Source of the DNA: an uncultured PS1 clade bacterium
GTDB taxonomy: Bacteria > Pseudomonadota > Alphaproteobacteria > MED-G09
Reading direction: 5' to 3'
Length of the DNA stretch: 41,455 bases
NCBI GenBank assembly: GCA_902533755.1
Contig: CACANC010000009.1
Location: forward strand, 1 to 41,455
Shown: positions 1 through 8,699 of the stretch, piece after piece
Layout: the number at the start of each line of letters is the position of its first letter
Position numbering within the stretch: position 1 is the stretch's first letter
Notes under the pieces: model-generated
Database searches by the model: none
Told to the model about the DNA's origin: nothing
Seen by the model: the letters and a program-made list of their open reading frames with translations, nothing else
Position numbers and translations under genes: made by a program

Positions 1-99
1 AGACATTATTATACAATTAATTATTCTGATTATAATATTTGGGGAGCAACTGCAGGTATGTTAGTTAATCTTTTTGAGAGAATAAAAGCCAATGCTTAA
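1..99 (+). CDS. NUDIX hydrolase, CoA pyrophosphatase-like (C-terminal fragment)
   Basis: Only the last 32 codons are inside the window; the gene begins upstream and ends with TAA at 97-99. The visible tail contains an IWGATAGML stretch followed by a short amphipathic helix. This matches the C-terminus of the NudL/CoA-pyrophosphatase type of NUDIX hydrolase, in which IWGxTA followed by a helix closes the domain. The NUDIX box itself is outside the window, so the assignment rests on this tail and on context: in alphaproteobacteria a CoA-pyrophosphatase-like NUDIX gene commonly precedes DUF6111 and cca, as here. The stop codon overlaps the start of the next gene by 8 bases, suggesting translational coupling. 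The exact substrate cannot be judged from this fragment. Confidence 0.6.
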   Translation, partial: RHYYTINYSDYNIWGATAGMLVNLFERIKANA

Positions 100-346
100 A
101 ATTTTATATCATTTATTATATTTTCTTGCCCCATTTCTTGTTTATTTTTTATGGGTGATTTTATCAAATAGTAATTTTACAAATAAAAAAACTTTTTGGG
201 TTACTTTATTAGCAATTTTAATGTTTTTGATGAGTTTAGTTTTTTTTCGTCTTTCTGATTCATCATCCAAAAATTTAGACTATATTCCACCGCAAGTTAT
301 CGATGGTGAATTGAATGATGGATATTTTAAGGAAATCGATAACTAA
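92..346 (+). CDS. DUF6111-like small membrane protein
   Basis: An 84-residue protein with two predicted transmembrane segments (about residues 8-26 and 36-53), followed by a polar tail with a DYIPPQ motif and an acidic end. The shape and tail match the alphaproteobacterial DUF6111 family, whose function is unknown to me. The start overlaps the preceding NUDIX stop by 8 bases, and cca follows at once, so the three genes look like one operon. The conserved position between a NUDIX hydrolase and the CCA-adding enzyme suggests a linked role, but nothing in the sequence shows what that is. It has no signal peptidase site and is probably an inner-membrane protein with both ends on the same side. 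Confidence 0.6.
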   Translation: MLKILYHLLYFLAPFLVYFLWVILSNSNFTNKKTFWVTLLAILMFLMSLVFFRLSDSSSKNLDYIPPQVIDGELNDGYFKEIDN

Positions 347-347
347 T

Positions 348-1568
348 ATGGATTTATCTAATTTCTATCAAAACAAAGATTGTCAAAAGATTCTTAAGAT
401 TCTTAATAATAAGAATGAAACATCAAGGATAGTTGGAGGTTATGTTAGAGATTATCTTAGAAATATCGAAACTAAAGATATTGATATTGCTACAAAACTA
501 AATCCTGATGAAGTCGTTGAACTACTTTCTAAAGAAAAAATTAAAACTGTCCCTACTGGTTTATCGCATGGAACAGTTAGTGCTTTTATAAATGATCAAA
601 TATTTGAAATTACCACTCTAAGAAAAGACAGCAATCATGATGGACGTCATGCAAATATAGAATTTACAGAAGATTGGAAAGAAGATGCATCAAGAAGAGA
701 TTTTACAATTAATGCCATATACATGGATTGCAATGGTGAAATATATGATCCTTTTGACGGCATATCAGATTTAAATAATGGTGTTGTAAAATTTATTGGA
801 GATCCAGAAAAGAGAATAAAAGAGGATTACTTAAGAATACTAAGATATTACAGATTTTTAACGATTTATAATTCTTCAACCGATAATAAAACAAGGAAGT
901 TAATACAAAAAAATGCAGATAAAATAATCAATTTATCTTCTGAAAGAGTTCACCAGGAATTTTTTAAGATTTTATCCAATGATCATTCTGGGAAAATAAT
1001 AAATTTAATGAAAGATGACGGTATACTTGATTTAATCTTTTCTAACTCAGTAAATTTAAAAACTTATGATCGAATTATTGATATTGATAATGAGCTTTTC
1101 TTTAATCAAGATATTCTAATAAAATTTGCTTCATTAGTTCCCAAAAAAATTCAAAAGATTAAGGATTTAAAGTGTTTTGCTTTTTCAAACAAAGAAAAGA
1201 AAATAATTGACCTATTGATTAATCCCAATAATGAAATCAAAAGTTATCAATCTGTAAAAGAGGTTAGAGCAATTTTATATAATTTTGGAATTGATAATTT
1301 TACAAGGTTGACTCGACTATACTGGGCAAAAGATAAGAAAATTTCTAATATTTCCCAATGGAGGGCTCTCCTTGCAATGGGACAGTCTTGGAAAGCACCT
1401 AAATTTCCTATAAGTGCAAAAGATATTTTACTTCTTGGTGTACCTGAAGGCCCATTAGTAGGAGAAATTTTAAGTGAAGTAGAGGATTGGTGGATAGAGT
1501 CAGATTTTATAGATGATAAAGCTTCTTTATTTGAAAGAATCAAGGCAATTGTAGGTGCTAAAATTTGA
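348..1568 (+). CDS. cca: CCA tRNA nucleotidyltransferase / poly(A) polymerase family
   Basis: Adds or repairs the 3' CCA of tRNAs in the cytoplasm (class II nucleotidyltransferase). The catalytic domain is clear: a GGYVRD motif at residues 30-35, the metal-binding DIDIAT at 44-49, and an RRDFTINA motif later, followed by a helical C-terminal region. The length (406 residues) is normal for the alphaproteobacterial family. I chose the ATG at 348, two bases after the preceding stop, because the protein then begins the usual short distance before the GG motif. An in-frame ATG at 315 would overlap the preceding gene by 32 bases and add 11 residues, and cannot be excluded. Family members may be CCA-adding enzymes or poly(A) polymerases; context favours CCA addition. 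Confidence 0.9.
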   Translation: MDLSNFYQNKDCQKILKILNNKNETSRIVGGYVRDYLRNIETKDIDIATKLNPDEVVELLSKEKIKTVPTGLSHGTVSAFINDQIFEITTLRKDSNHDGRHANIEFTEDWKEDASRRDFTINAIYMDCNGEIYDPFDGISDLNNGVVKFIGDPEKRIKEDYLRILRYYRFLTIYNSSTDNKTRKLIQKNADKIINLSSERVHQEFFKILSNDHSGKIINLMKDDGILDLIFSNSVNLKTYDRIIDIDNELFFNQDILIKFASLVPKKIQKIKDLKCFAFSNKEKKIIDLLINPNNEIKSYQSVKEVRAILYNFGIDNFTRLTRLYWAKDKKISNISQWRALLAMGQSWKAPKFPISAKDILLLGVPEGPLVGEILSEVEDWWIESDFIDDKASLFERIKAIVGAKI

Positions 1569-1657
1569 TGTTAAAAATGTCGCACTTCTCAATATTTTCT
1601 TTACTTTCTTGTTGAGATATTAGATACATCAAACATCATTTATTTAAGGGGCCCTTT

Positions 1658-2179
1658 ATGTCTGATACTTTAGACAATGATAAACCAACTAGACGCGATT
1701 TTTTGTATATAACTACCGGCGCTTTTGGCGTAGTTGGTGCTGCTTCTGTTGCATGGCCTTTAATTGATCAGCTAAATCCAGATGCCTCTGTTAAAGCTGT
1801 TTCAACGATCGAAGTTGATATATCATCTATTGAACCAGGTAGCTTTCTTAAAGTAGCCTGGAGAGGTAAACCTATATACATCAGAAGAAGAACTAATGAA
1901 GAGATTGCTGACGCAGAAAAAGATGACAATTTGAATTTACCGGATCCTCAAAAAGATATAGATAGAGTTCAAAAAAAGGAGTGGTTAGTTGTTGTAGGAG
2001 TTTGCACTCATTTGGGGTGTATACCTATAGCTAACCAAGGAGAATATGAAGGGTGGTTCTGCCCTTGTCATGGGTCTCATTACGATATTTCTGGAAGAAT
2101 TAGGAAGGGCCCGGCTCCTACTAATCTTGAAGTTCCTCCTTACGAATTTGTGAGTGATAGCTTAATAAAAATAGGATAA
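1658..2179 (+). CDS. petA: Ubiquinol-cytochrome c reductase, Rieske iron-sulfur subunit
   Basis: The Rieske 2Fe-2S subunit of the cytochrome bc1 complex, which passes electrons from ubiquinol to cytochrome c1 on the periplasmic side. Cluster-binding boxes are intact: CTHLGC at 116-121 (Cys116 and His118 as ligands) and CPCHGSH at 135-141 (Cys135 and His138), with Cys121 and Cys137 placed for the structural disulfide. A GPAP motif follows at 151-154. The N-terminus carries a twin-arginine motif (RRDF, 12-15) before the single membrane anchor, as usual for bacterial Rieske proteins exported by Tat. At 173 residues the length is typical. It is the first gene of a petA-petB-petC operon, with 2 bases to petB. 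The ribosome-binding site is embedded in a GC-rich palindrome (1646-1656). Confidence 0.97.
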   Translation: MSDTLDNDKPTRRDFLYITTGAFGVVGAASVAWPLIDQLNPDASVKAVSTIEVDISSIEPGSFLKVAWRGKPIYIRRRTNEEIADAEKDDNLNLPDPQKDIDRVQKKEWLVVVGVCTHLGCIPIANQGEYEGWFCPCHGSHYDISGRIRKGPAPTNLEVPPYEFVSDSLIKIG

Positions 2180-2181
2180 TT

Positions 2182-3420
2182 ATGGATACTGATTACAAAT
2201 ATGAACCTAAAAATGGACTAACAAGATGGCTTGACTCAAGACTGCCTTTAATGCGTTTTACGAGTGAGCATGTTCTCCAATTCCCTACACCTAAAAACTT
2301 AAATTATTTTTGGACTTTTGGATTTATTCTTACGATGTGTCTTGTAACTCAGATTATCACAGGCATTATATTAGCGATGCACTATGCTCCATCTACACTT
2401 CTTGCTTTTGATAGTGTTGAACATATTATGCGGAATGTTAATTATGGATGGCTAATTAGATATATTCATTCTAATGGAGCATCTATGTTTTTCTTAGCGG
2501 TTTTCATTCATATGTTTAGAGGTCTTTATTATGGTTCATATAAAGAACCAAGAGAAGTTATATGGATACTAGGGTGTATTATATATCTTCTTATGATCGT
2601 AACCGCCTTTATGGGTTATGTGCTTCCTTGGGGACAAATGAGTTTTTGGGGAGCAACAGTGATTATTAATCTTGTAGGAACCTTACCATTGATAGGTGAA
2701 TCACTTACCCAAATGTTACTTGGTGGTTTTGCTGTAGATAATCCTACTTTGAATAGATTTTTTAGCCTTCATTATCTTCTACCTTTTATAATTTTTGGAG
2801 TAGTTCTGCTTCACATATGGGCTCTTCATGTTCCAGGCAATAACAACCCTGTAGGACTTTCAGTTCAAGGAAAACAAGATACTGTAGCTTTTCATCCTTA
2901 TTATACCGTAAAAGATTTTTTTGCTTATACAGTTTTCTTACTGCTATTTTGTTATTTCATATTTTATAATCCTAATGCATTAGGCCATGCTGATAATTAT
3001 ATTGAAGCTGATGCAATGGTGACTCCCGCTCATATCGTACCAGAATGGTATTTATTACCTTTTTACGCAATTTTAAGAGCAGTTCCCGATAAATTGGCAG
3101 GAGTTCTTTTGATGTTTGGTGCTATAGCAGTTTTATTTTTCCTTCCTTGGCTAGATACTGCAAAAGTTAGATCAGGAAGATACCGTCCTGTATTTAGATA
3201 TTTTTATGTTCTTTTTGTTATTGATTGCCTGATCTTAGGGTATCTTGGAGCACAAGTTCCTGAAGGAATATATCTTTTCCTATCAAGGGTCACTACAATT
3301 TATTATTTCGCTTTCTTTTTATTAGTACTTCCTATTTTAGGTAGAATTGAGAAGATGAAACCAATGCCCATTGGTATATCTAATTCAGAATTAAGCAGAG
3401 ACATGGTAGCAGCGGAATAG
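2182..3420 (+). CDS. petB: Cytochrome b subunit of the bc1 complex
   Basis: The integral-membrane core of complex III, holding hemes bL and bH and the two quinone sites. The heme-ligand histidines are present at the standard spacing: His96 and His110 in one helix, His197 and His211 in another. The Qo-site PEWY motif is at 287-290. The 412-residue length and eight or so membrane helices fit a full-length cytochrome b that is not fused to cytochrome c1, unlike the fbcH fusion of Bradyrhizobium. It sits between petA (2-base gap) and petC (9-base gap), so all three subunits are probably made from one transcript. Confidence 0.97.
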   Translation: MDTDYKYEPKNGLTRWLDSRLPLMRFTSEHVLQFPTPKNLNYFWTFGFILTMCLVTQIITGIILAMHYAPSTLLAFDSVEHIMRNVNYGWLIRYIHSNGASMFFLAVFIHMFRGLYYGSYKEPREVIWILGCIIYLLMIVTAFMGYVLPWGQMSFWGATVIINLVGTLPLIGESLTQMLLGGFAVDNPTLNRFFSLHYLLPFIIFGVVLLHIWALHVPGNNNPVGLSVQGKQDTVAFHPYYTVKDFFAYTVFLLLFCYFIFYNPNALGHADNYIEADAMVTPAHIVPEWYLLPFYAILRAVPDKLAGVLLMFGAIAVLFFLPWLDTAKVRSGRYRPVFRYFYVLFVIDCLILGYLGAQVPEGIYLFLSRVTTIYYFAFFLLVLPILGRIEKMKPMPIGISNSELSRDMVAAE

Positions 3421-3429
3421 GGTAATAAA

Positions 3430-4218
3430 TTGTTAAAGCTTATAAAAATAAAATCCTTAATCTTAATATTTTCAGTTTTTTTTGTATTGAGTAATGAAGC
3501 TTACTGTGCTGGTGGTGAGACCTATGATTTAATTAAACCTGGATTTTCATTTGAAGGTCCTACAGGCACTTATGATAGAGCGCAATTACGAAGAGGTTAT
3601 CAAGTGTATAGGGAAGTTTGTGCGTCTTGTCATAGTATGAAACAATTGGCTTTCCGTAATTTAAGTCAAAAAGGTGGCCCTGAATATACAGAAGATGATG
3701 CAAAACTATTTGCTTCAGAATACACAGTAATTGATGGATTTGATGATTATGGTGATTCAGTTGAAAGAACTAGAATTTTAAGCGATCGTTTTCCTAATCC
3801 ATATGACAGCAAAGAAGCTGCAAAAGCTTCTAATAATGGGGCTTATCCTCCAGATTTATCATTGATAACTAAAGCTAGATCTGGTGGGTACAATTACATT
3901 TATTCTCTTCTTCAAGGATATGGTAAAGAAATTCCTGAGGGTATAGAAATAAGCGATACTCTTAGCTATAATCCTTGGTTTCCTGGTAATGGCATTGCAA
4001 TGTATCAGCCTTTATATGAAGAATCTGTAGAATATGAAGATGGAACCTTTGCTTCTATAGAACAAATGTCTGCAGATGTAACAGCTTTTCTCGCTTGGTC
4101 TGCTGAACCAGAGATGGAAGAAAGAAAAAGGCTAGGATTTATTGTTATGAGTTTTTTAATTATATTTGCTTTATTGATGTTCTTTACGACGACAAGATTG
4201 TGGAAAGATGTTCACTAA
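3430..4218 (+). CDS. petC: Cytochrome c1 subunit of the bc1 complex
   Basis: The membrane-anchored c-type cytochrome that receives electrons from the Rieske protein. It has a Sec signal peptide (about residues 1-27, ending YCA before GGE), a single heme-attachment motif CASCH at 64-68, the likely axial Met191 in an AMYQPL context, and a C-terminal membrane anchor at about 236-255. At 262 residues it is a normal length. The start codon is TTG at 3430 with an AGGG ribosome-binding sequence upstream; no ATG or GTG would keep the signal peptide. The stop codon directly abuts the stop of ychF on the other strand (TAATTA), with no room for a terminator. Confidence 0.95.
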   Translation: MLKLIKIKSLILIFSVFFVLSNEAYCAGGETYDLIKPGFSFEGPTGTYDRAQLRRGYQVYREVCASCHSMKQLAFRNLSQKGGPEYTEDDAKLFASEYTVIDGFDDYGDSVERTRILSDRFPNPYDSKEAAKASNNGAYPPDLSLITKARSGGYNYIYSLLQGYGKEIPEGIEISDTLSYNPWFPGNGIAMYQPLYEESVEYEDGTFASIEQMSADVTAFLAWSAEPEMEERKRLGFIVMSFLIIFALLMFFTTTRLWKDVH

Positions 4219-5316
4219 TTAAACATTGAATCTAAAGTTCATAATATCGCCATCCTTTACAATGTATTCCTTACCTTCAGCTCTGAGTTTACCGTTATCC
4301 TTTGCTTCAATAAAGTTACCAATTGAATTTAATTCATTGTAGCTGATTGTTTCAGCTCTAATGAATCCCTTTTCAAAGTCAGTATGAATTTTACCTGCCG
4401 CTTGTGGTGCAAGAGAGCCCTTTTTAATTGTCCAAGCTTTTGTTTCTTTTGGTCCAGAAGTAAAAAAAGTTATTAATTTAAGCGCTTTATAGCCCTCAAT
4501 AATAAGTTTATTTAGGCCAGGTTCTTCTAGTCCTATAGTGCTTAAAAATTCTTTTTGTTCTGATGTTTCAAGAAGTGATAATTGACTTTCAATATCAGCA
4601 GAAATATTTATTTTTTTTAAGCCTTTATCTTTTAGGTAGCTTCCAACTAAATCAATATAATTATTTTGCTGAGTTATAGATTCTTCATCTGTATTACAAA
4701 CATAAATTGTTTCTTTATTAGTTAATAATTGGAATTCTCTAATATATTTCGCCTCATCTTCATCAAATTCAGTTTCCTTAATTAAATTACCTAAATTTAA
4801 ATTTTTAATAAGAGTATTAATTAATTTTAGTTTTTTTGGAGCATCTTTATCTCCACCTCGCTCTTTTTTTTCTAGATTAGCGATCCTGTTTTCTAAACTT
4901 TCTATATCAGATAAAAGTAATTCTGTATTTATTGTCTCTATATCCCTTATTGGATCGATGCTTCCATTTACATGTGTAATATTTTGGTCATCAAAACATC
5001 TAATGATATGCGCTAAAGCATCAACCTCTCTTATATTTCCTAAAAACTGATTACCTAGTCCCTCTCCCTTAGATGCGCCTTCAACTAATCCAGCTATATC
5101 AACAAAAGTGATCCTTGTTGGGATAGTTTTATCTGATGAACTTATTTCAGTAAGTTTTGATAATCGTTCGTCAGGTACATCTACTTCTCCAACATTAGGT
5201 TCAATTGTACAAAATGGATAATTCTCTGCTTGTGCCTGAGATGTTTGTGTTAAAGCATTAAATAAGGTAGATTTGCCGACATTTGGAAGGCCGATTATAC
5301 CACACTTAAAGCCCAT
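4219..5316 (-). CDS. ychF: Redox-regulated ATPase/GTPase YchF (Obg-like ATPase 1)
   Basis: A TRAFAC-class P-loop NTPase of the Obg family; family members bind ribosomes, prefer ATP and respond to oxidative stress. Visible features are the P-loop GLPNVGKST at 9-17, a switch II DIAGL motif followed by the family glycine-rich EGASKGEGLGNQF region, an NTDEE motif in place of the GTPase NKxD (matching the ATP preference of the family), and a C-terminal TGS-like domain. The 365-residue length is standard. It is the last gene of a leftward operon and begins immediately after the pth stop codon (zero spacing), a pairing found in very many bacteria. Confidence 0.96.
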   Translation of the reverse strand: MGFKCGIIGLPNVGKSTLFNALTQTSQAQAENYPFCTIEPNVGEVDVPDERLSKLTEISSSDKTIPTRITFVDIAGLVEGASKGEGLGNQFLGNIREVDALAHIIRCFDDQNITHVNGSIDPIRDIETINTELLLSDIESLENRIANLEKKERGGDKDAPKKLKLINTLIKNLNLGNLIKETEFDEDEAKYIREFQLLTNKETIYVCNTDEESITQQNNYIDLVGSYLKDKGLKKINISADIESQLSLLETSEQKEFLSTIGLEEPGLNKLIIEGYKALKLITFFTSGPKETKAWTIKKGSLAPQAAGKIHTDFEKGFIRAETISYNELNSIGNFIEAKDNGKLRAEGKEYIVKDGDIMNFRFNV

Positions 5317-5889
5317 TTATTTCATGTTTGACTGAAATTTTTTGATATTAGTATCAATAAGAAGATCAAAGTTCTTAACTATTTTAGTTTGTATCTTTTC
5401 AAATTCTTCATTTTCTTCTTTTGAGAAATCTCCAAGAACATGCCCAGTAACTTTTTCTTTATCACCTGGATGGTTAATTCCAATTCTTAGGCGTATATAG
5501 TTATTTCCAATATTTTCATCTATAGAAGCTAAGCCATTATGACCTGCATTACTTCCGCCTTTTTTTAATTTAACATCGCCAAAAGATAAATCTATATCAT
5601 CATGAAACACAAAAATTCTTTCAGGATTTATTTTATAAAAATTAGAGGCTTCTCTAACTGCTCTTCCAGATTCATTCATAAAGGTTTGAGGTTTAAATGA
5701 TATAAGTTTGATATTTTCATATGAACCCATTGATGTTCTTCCTAAAAATTTTGTTCTACTTCTTCCAAATTTTAATTGATTAGTAACATAATCAAGAACC
5801 ATGAAACCAACATTATGACGATTATTTTTATATTTTTCACCAGGATTTCCTAATCCTACAAGCAGCAATGTTTCCTCGGGCATAGACAA
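5317..5889 (-). CDS. pth: Peptidyl-tRNA hydrolase
   Basis: Frees tRNA from peptidyl-tRNAs that drop off the ribosome. The active-site residues of the bacterial Pth family can be placed: Asn15 in GLGNPG, catalytic His25 in NRHNVG, Asn72 in FMNESG, Asp97 in FHDDID and Asn118 in AGHNGL. The 190-residue length is typical. It lies 8 bases after rplY and directly abuts ychF. This rplY-pth-ychF order is a widely conserved translation cluster and supports the assignment. Confidence 0.96.
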   Translation of the reverse strand: MSMPEETLLLVGLGNPGEKYKNNRHNVGFMVLDYVTNQLKFGRSRTKFLGRTSMGSYENIKLISFKPQTFMNESGRAVREASNFYKINPERIFVFHDDIDLSFGDVKLKKGGSNAGHNGLASIDENIGNNYIRLRIGINHPGDKEKVTGHVLGDFSKEENEEFEKIQTKIVKNFDLLIDTNIKKFQSNMK

Positions 5890-5897
5890 AATTGATC

Positions 5898-6608
5898 CTA
5901 TTCTTTGCTTTCTTCTTTAGATTCTTCTGGCGTATCCTCTGAAGTCTCTGCTTCATCAGTTGTTAGATTTTCTTCACCCTCTAATGAATCTTCTCCTTCT
6001 TCTTCAGAGGCTTCTTCAATAATTTCTTCTTCAATCTCTTCAACTGGTGCTGTAACACTGGCAATAGTTATATCTCTATCAGTAATAACAGGATTAACAT
6101 CTTCAGGTAGATTAACATCAGATAATTTCACGCTTTCTCCCATTTCAAGATTAGATATATCGACATCTATTGATTCAGGAATGCTTAAGGCTGGGCAGTC
6201 TAACTCTACGCTATAACGAGTTACAGTTAATACTCCACCTGTCTTAATTCCCGGTGAGTCACTCTCACCAATAAAATTTACTTGAATTTCAACCGACACC
6301 CTTGCATCTCCTGATAATCGAAGGAGATCAATATGAATTATATTATCTTTTACTGGATCAATTTGAATATCTTTAGGGATAACCTTCATTTTATCACCAT
6401 TTGATAACTCCAGGTCAAGTAATGTCGTAAGCATTCTACCTGTGTTATATAATTTTAATGCTGACACAGAATCAATATTAACTGCAACTGGATCTTTCTT
6501 ATCACCGTAAACTATGCAAGGAATATTACCTTCTTTTCGAACGGATTTAGTAAAGGATTTACCAGTATTCTCTCTTACTTCACCTTTAAAACTATTAAGT
6601 TCAGACAT
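5898..6608 (-). CDS. rplY: Large ribosomal subunit protein bL25 (CTC/TL5 type)
   Basis: The 5S rRNA-binding ribosomal protein bL25 in its longer, two-domain form (general stress protein Ctc/TL5). Residues 1 to about 95 form the 5S rRNA-binding domain (SVRKEGNIPCIVYG at 22-35), and about 100-185 form the TL5 C-terminal beta domain. Residues from about 190 to 236 are a low-complexity acidic tail made largely of Glu, Ser, Asp and Thr. Such tails are common in alphaproteobacterial members, although this one is fairly long. It is encoded between prs (64-base gap) and pth (8-base gap). Confidence 0.95.
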   Translation of the reverse strand: MSELNSFKGEVRENTGKSFTKSVRKEGNIPCIVYGDKKDPVAVNIDSVSALKLYNTGRMLTTLLDLELSNGDKMKVIPKDIQIDPVKDNIIHIDLLRLSGDARVSVEIQVNFIGESDSPGIKTGGVLTVTRYSVELDCPALSIPESIDVDISNLEMGESVKLSDVNLPEDVNPVITDRDITIASVTAPVEEIEEEIIEEASEEEGEDSLEGEENLTTDEAETSEDTPEESKEESKE

Positions 6609-6672
6609 AATCTATTCTACCTTTTAAATAAACTTCATTGGGCTTATACCCTCACTTTGACTTCAAAGCAAG

Positions 6673-7605
6673 TTAATCAAACAAACTCGATACTGATCTT
6701 TCTTCGGAAATCCTTCTTATCGCTTCTCCAAGTAGGTGGACAACGCTTACAGTTTCTATTTTATTAGAATTTTTAATATCATCAGTCTCATTAATGGTAT
6801 CTGTAATTACCAATTTTGTTAGAGCGGAGTCGTTTACTCTTTTTATGGCTTCCCCAGATAAAACACCATGAGTTACATGTGCAAAAACTTCCTTAGCGCC
6901 CGAATTAATTAATGCCTCTGCTGCATTACATAAAGTTCCGGCTGAATCAACAATATCATCAATCATAAAGCAACTTCTATCCGATACATCACCAATAATA
7001 TTCATTACTTCAGATTCACCTGCTTTTTCACGTCTTTTATCAACAATGGCTAGATCAGAGTTTATTCTACTCGCAATTAAACGCGCTCTTACAACACCTC
7101 CTACATCTGGAGATACTACCATAGTGTCATTTGATCCTATCTTATTTTCAATATCAGATAAGAGAATCGGTGCAGCAAAAAGATTATCTGTCGGAATATC
7201 AAAAAAACCTTGAATCTGACCTGCATGTAAATCCATGCTTAATACTCTATCTGCTCCTGATTTGGCAATTAGATTAGCAACTAGTTTAGCTGTTATTGGT
7301 GTTCGCGGCCCAGGCTTTCTATCTTGTCTAGCGTACCCAAAATATGGAATAACAGCTGTAATTCTTTTTGCTGAAGCTCTTTTTAGAGTATCAATTAAGA
7401 TAAGAAGTTCCATTAAATTATCATTTGCAGGAAAGGATGTTGATTGAATAATAAAAACATCTTCACCTCTACAATTTTCATTCATTTCAACAAAAATTTC
7501 CTTATCAGAAAATTTTTTGACAGTACAATCTGCTAATGGCGTGTCTAAATACTTACCAATATTTTCCGCTAGATTTATATTTGAATTACCGGATACTAAT
7601 TTCAT
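6673..7605 (-). CDS. prs: Ribose-phosphate pyrophosphokinase (PRPP synthetase)
   Basis: Makes 5-phosphoribosyl-1-pyrophosphate from ribose-5-phosphate and ATP, feeding purine, pyrimidine, histidine, tryptophan and NAD synthesis. Class I features are present: the YARQDRK ATP-binding segment at 91-97, His127 in the [13 protein letters not shown] region, the flexible-loop KRRE at 190-193, and the PRPP-binding loop DDIVDSAGT at 216-224. The 310-residue length matches the family. It heads the rplY-pth-ychF group and lies 41 bases downstream of the MidA-like methyltransferase gene. Confidence 0.96.
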   Translation of the reverse strand: MKLVSGNSNINLAENIGKYLDTPLADCTVKKFSDKEIFVEMNENCRGEDVFIIQSTSFPANDNLMELLILIDTLKRASAKRITAVIPYFGYARQDRKPGPRTPITAKLVANLIAKSGADRVLSMDLHAGQIQGFFDIPTDNLFAAPILLSDIENKIGSNDTMVVSPDVGGVVRARLIASRINSDLAIVDKRREKAGESEVMNIIGDVSDRSCFMIDDIVDSAGTLCNAAEALINSGAKEVFAHVTHGVLSGEAIKRVNDSALTKLVITDTINETDDIKNSNKIETVSVVHLLGEAIRRISEERSVSSLFD

Positions 7606-7646
7606 TTTAAAACTTCCCTTTGCCTTATTTAGCAGGGGATTGGATA

Positions 7647-8699
7647 CTAATCAAACCCTTCTGGAATTAATTTGTTTTTTGGCGATATCGCACAAACTTT
7701 AAAAAGTTCACCCATTTGAGAGTTCTCAATAACTCGAAGTAAACCTTCATCTAAATCACTTTTAATTTTTTCAGAATTTGTGGATTTTTTTAATATTTCT
7801 AATCTTTCTAAAGCGCCCAAATTAATTAAAAAATTTCTTTGCGAAATTGGACCAAAGAAATCCATTTCGAAATTTTTACTTTCATTAAGAATTTGAGAGA
7901 AATTAATATGTGATGTTAAATCTGAAGCTCCAGGAAAGCTCAAAGGGTCAACATATTCATGATTTTTTATTGCCTGCAAAGTATTTCCATAACCTTTAAA
8001 GTACCCATAATCTATAAACAAACATATCCCATTATTTCTTTTTAAAAAATTTGAAATATCTTTAACAATTTTTTTAATCTTAGTATTTACTTCAAAAAAG
8101 TCTGCCTCATTAGGAAATTTTTTTTTATTTTCTTCAAAAAGAATTTTATCTTCAATGTCTTTATAACAATAAAGGAATCTATCATTATCTTTTGTTACAA
8201 ACACTTCCTTCCATGCTTTATTAATTTTTATATATTGCTTTATTGGAAAAACATCTAAAAATTCATTTCCAATAAATATAGTTGGAGCATCGGGAATATC
8301 AGAAATACTTTTATAATGTTTTGCTTCAGGAAAAATCTGTTTTTGAGCGATCATTAATTTTTTATTAATTTCAAGGAAGCCAAAGGAAATGCTATTATCA
8401 CTTCTGACTCTTTTAATGTCGTTTAGAAGAGTTCCTCTTCCACCACCTAAATCAATTATCTGAAAAGATGATTTAGAATTAATTTTATTTATGATATCAA
8501 TCGCCCAAGCGCCAATAACCTCTCCAAAAATTTGAGTTATGTCTGGTGCGGTAATAAAATCACCACTTTTACCGAGTGGCTTTTGGTTAATGTAGTAACC
8601 TTCTTCTGGATCAGTTAAACTTATTTCCATAAACTTGGAAATTGAAATATAACCTTTTTTATTTATTTCTTCAGTTAATATTGATTTAATTTTTTCCAT
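7647..8699 (-). CDS. MidA/NDUFAF7-type SAM-dependent methyltransferase (COG1565)
   Basis: A 350-residue class I methyltransferase of the COG1565 family. The SAM-binding motif I is [12 protein letters not shown] at 81-92, preceded by the typical N-terminal region (EEGYYINQ...[10 protein letters not shown] at 32-54) that marks this family. The mitochondrial homologue NDUFAF7/MidA dimethylates an arginine of the 49-kDa complex I subunit during assembly; a matching role on NuoD here is plausible but only inferred. The start overlaps the end of lgt by 14 bases, so the two are translationally coupled. The lgt-methyltransferase pair is a known alphaproteobacterial arrangement. Confidence 0.85.
   Translation of the reverse strand: MEKIKSILTEEINKKGYISISKFMEISLTDPEEGYYINQKPLGKSGDFITAPDITQIFGEVIGAWAIDIINKINSKSSFQIIDLGGGRGTLLNDIKRVRSDNSISFGFLEINKKLMIAQKQIFPEAKHYKSISDIPDAPTIFIGNEFLDVFPIKQYIKINKAWKEVFVTKDNDRFLYCYKDIEDKILFEENKKKFPNEADFFEVNTKIKKIVKDISNFLKRNNGICLFIDYGYFKGYGNTLQAIKNHEYVDPLSFPGASDLTSHINFSQILNESKNFEMDFFGPISQRNFLINLGALERLEILKKSTNSEKIKSDLDEGLLRVIENSQMGELFKVCAISPKNKLIPEGFD

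Noticed and set aside
315-347. Upstream ATG for cca
   Set aside because: It would overlap DUF6111 by 32 bases and add 11 residues outside the family pattern; not fully excluded.
1247-1543. 98-codon frame antisense to the end of cca
   Set aside because: No recognisable domain and fully inside a conserved gene; regarded as a shadow frame.
5905-6216. 103-codon Ser-rich frame on the plus strand
   Set aside because: It mirrors the Glu-rich acidic tail of bL25 on the opposite strand; Ser runs are the expected antisense of GAA/GAG-rich codons.
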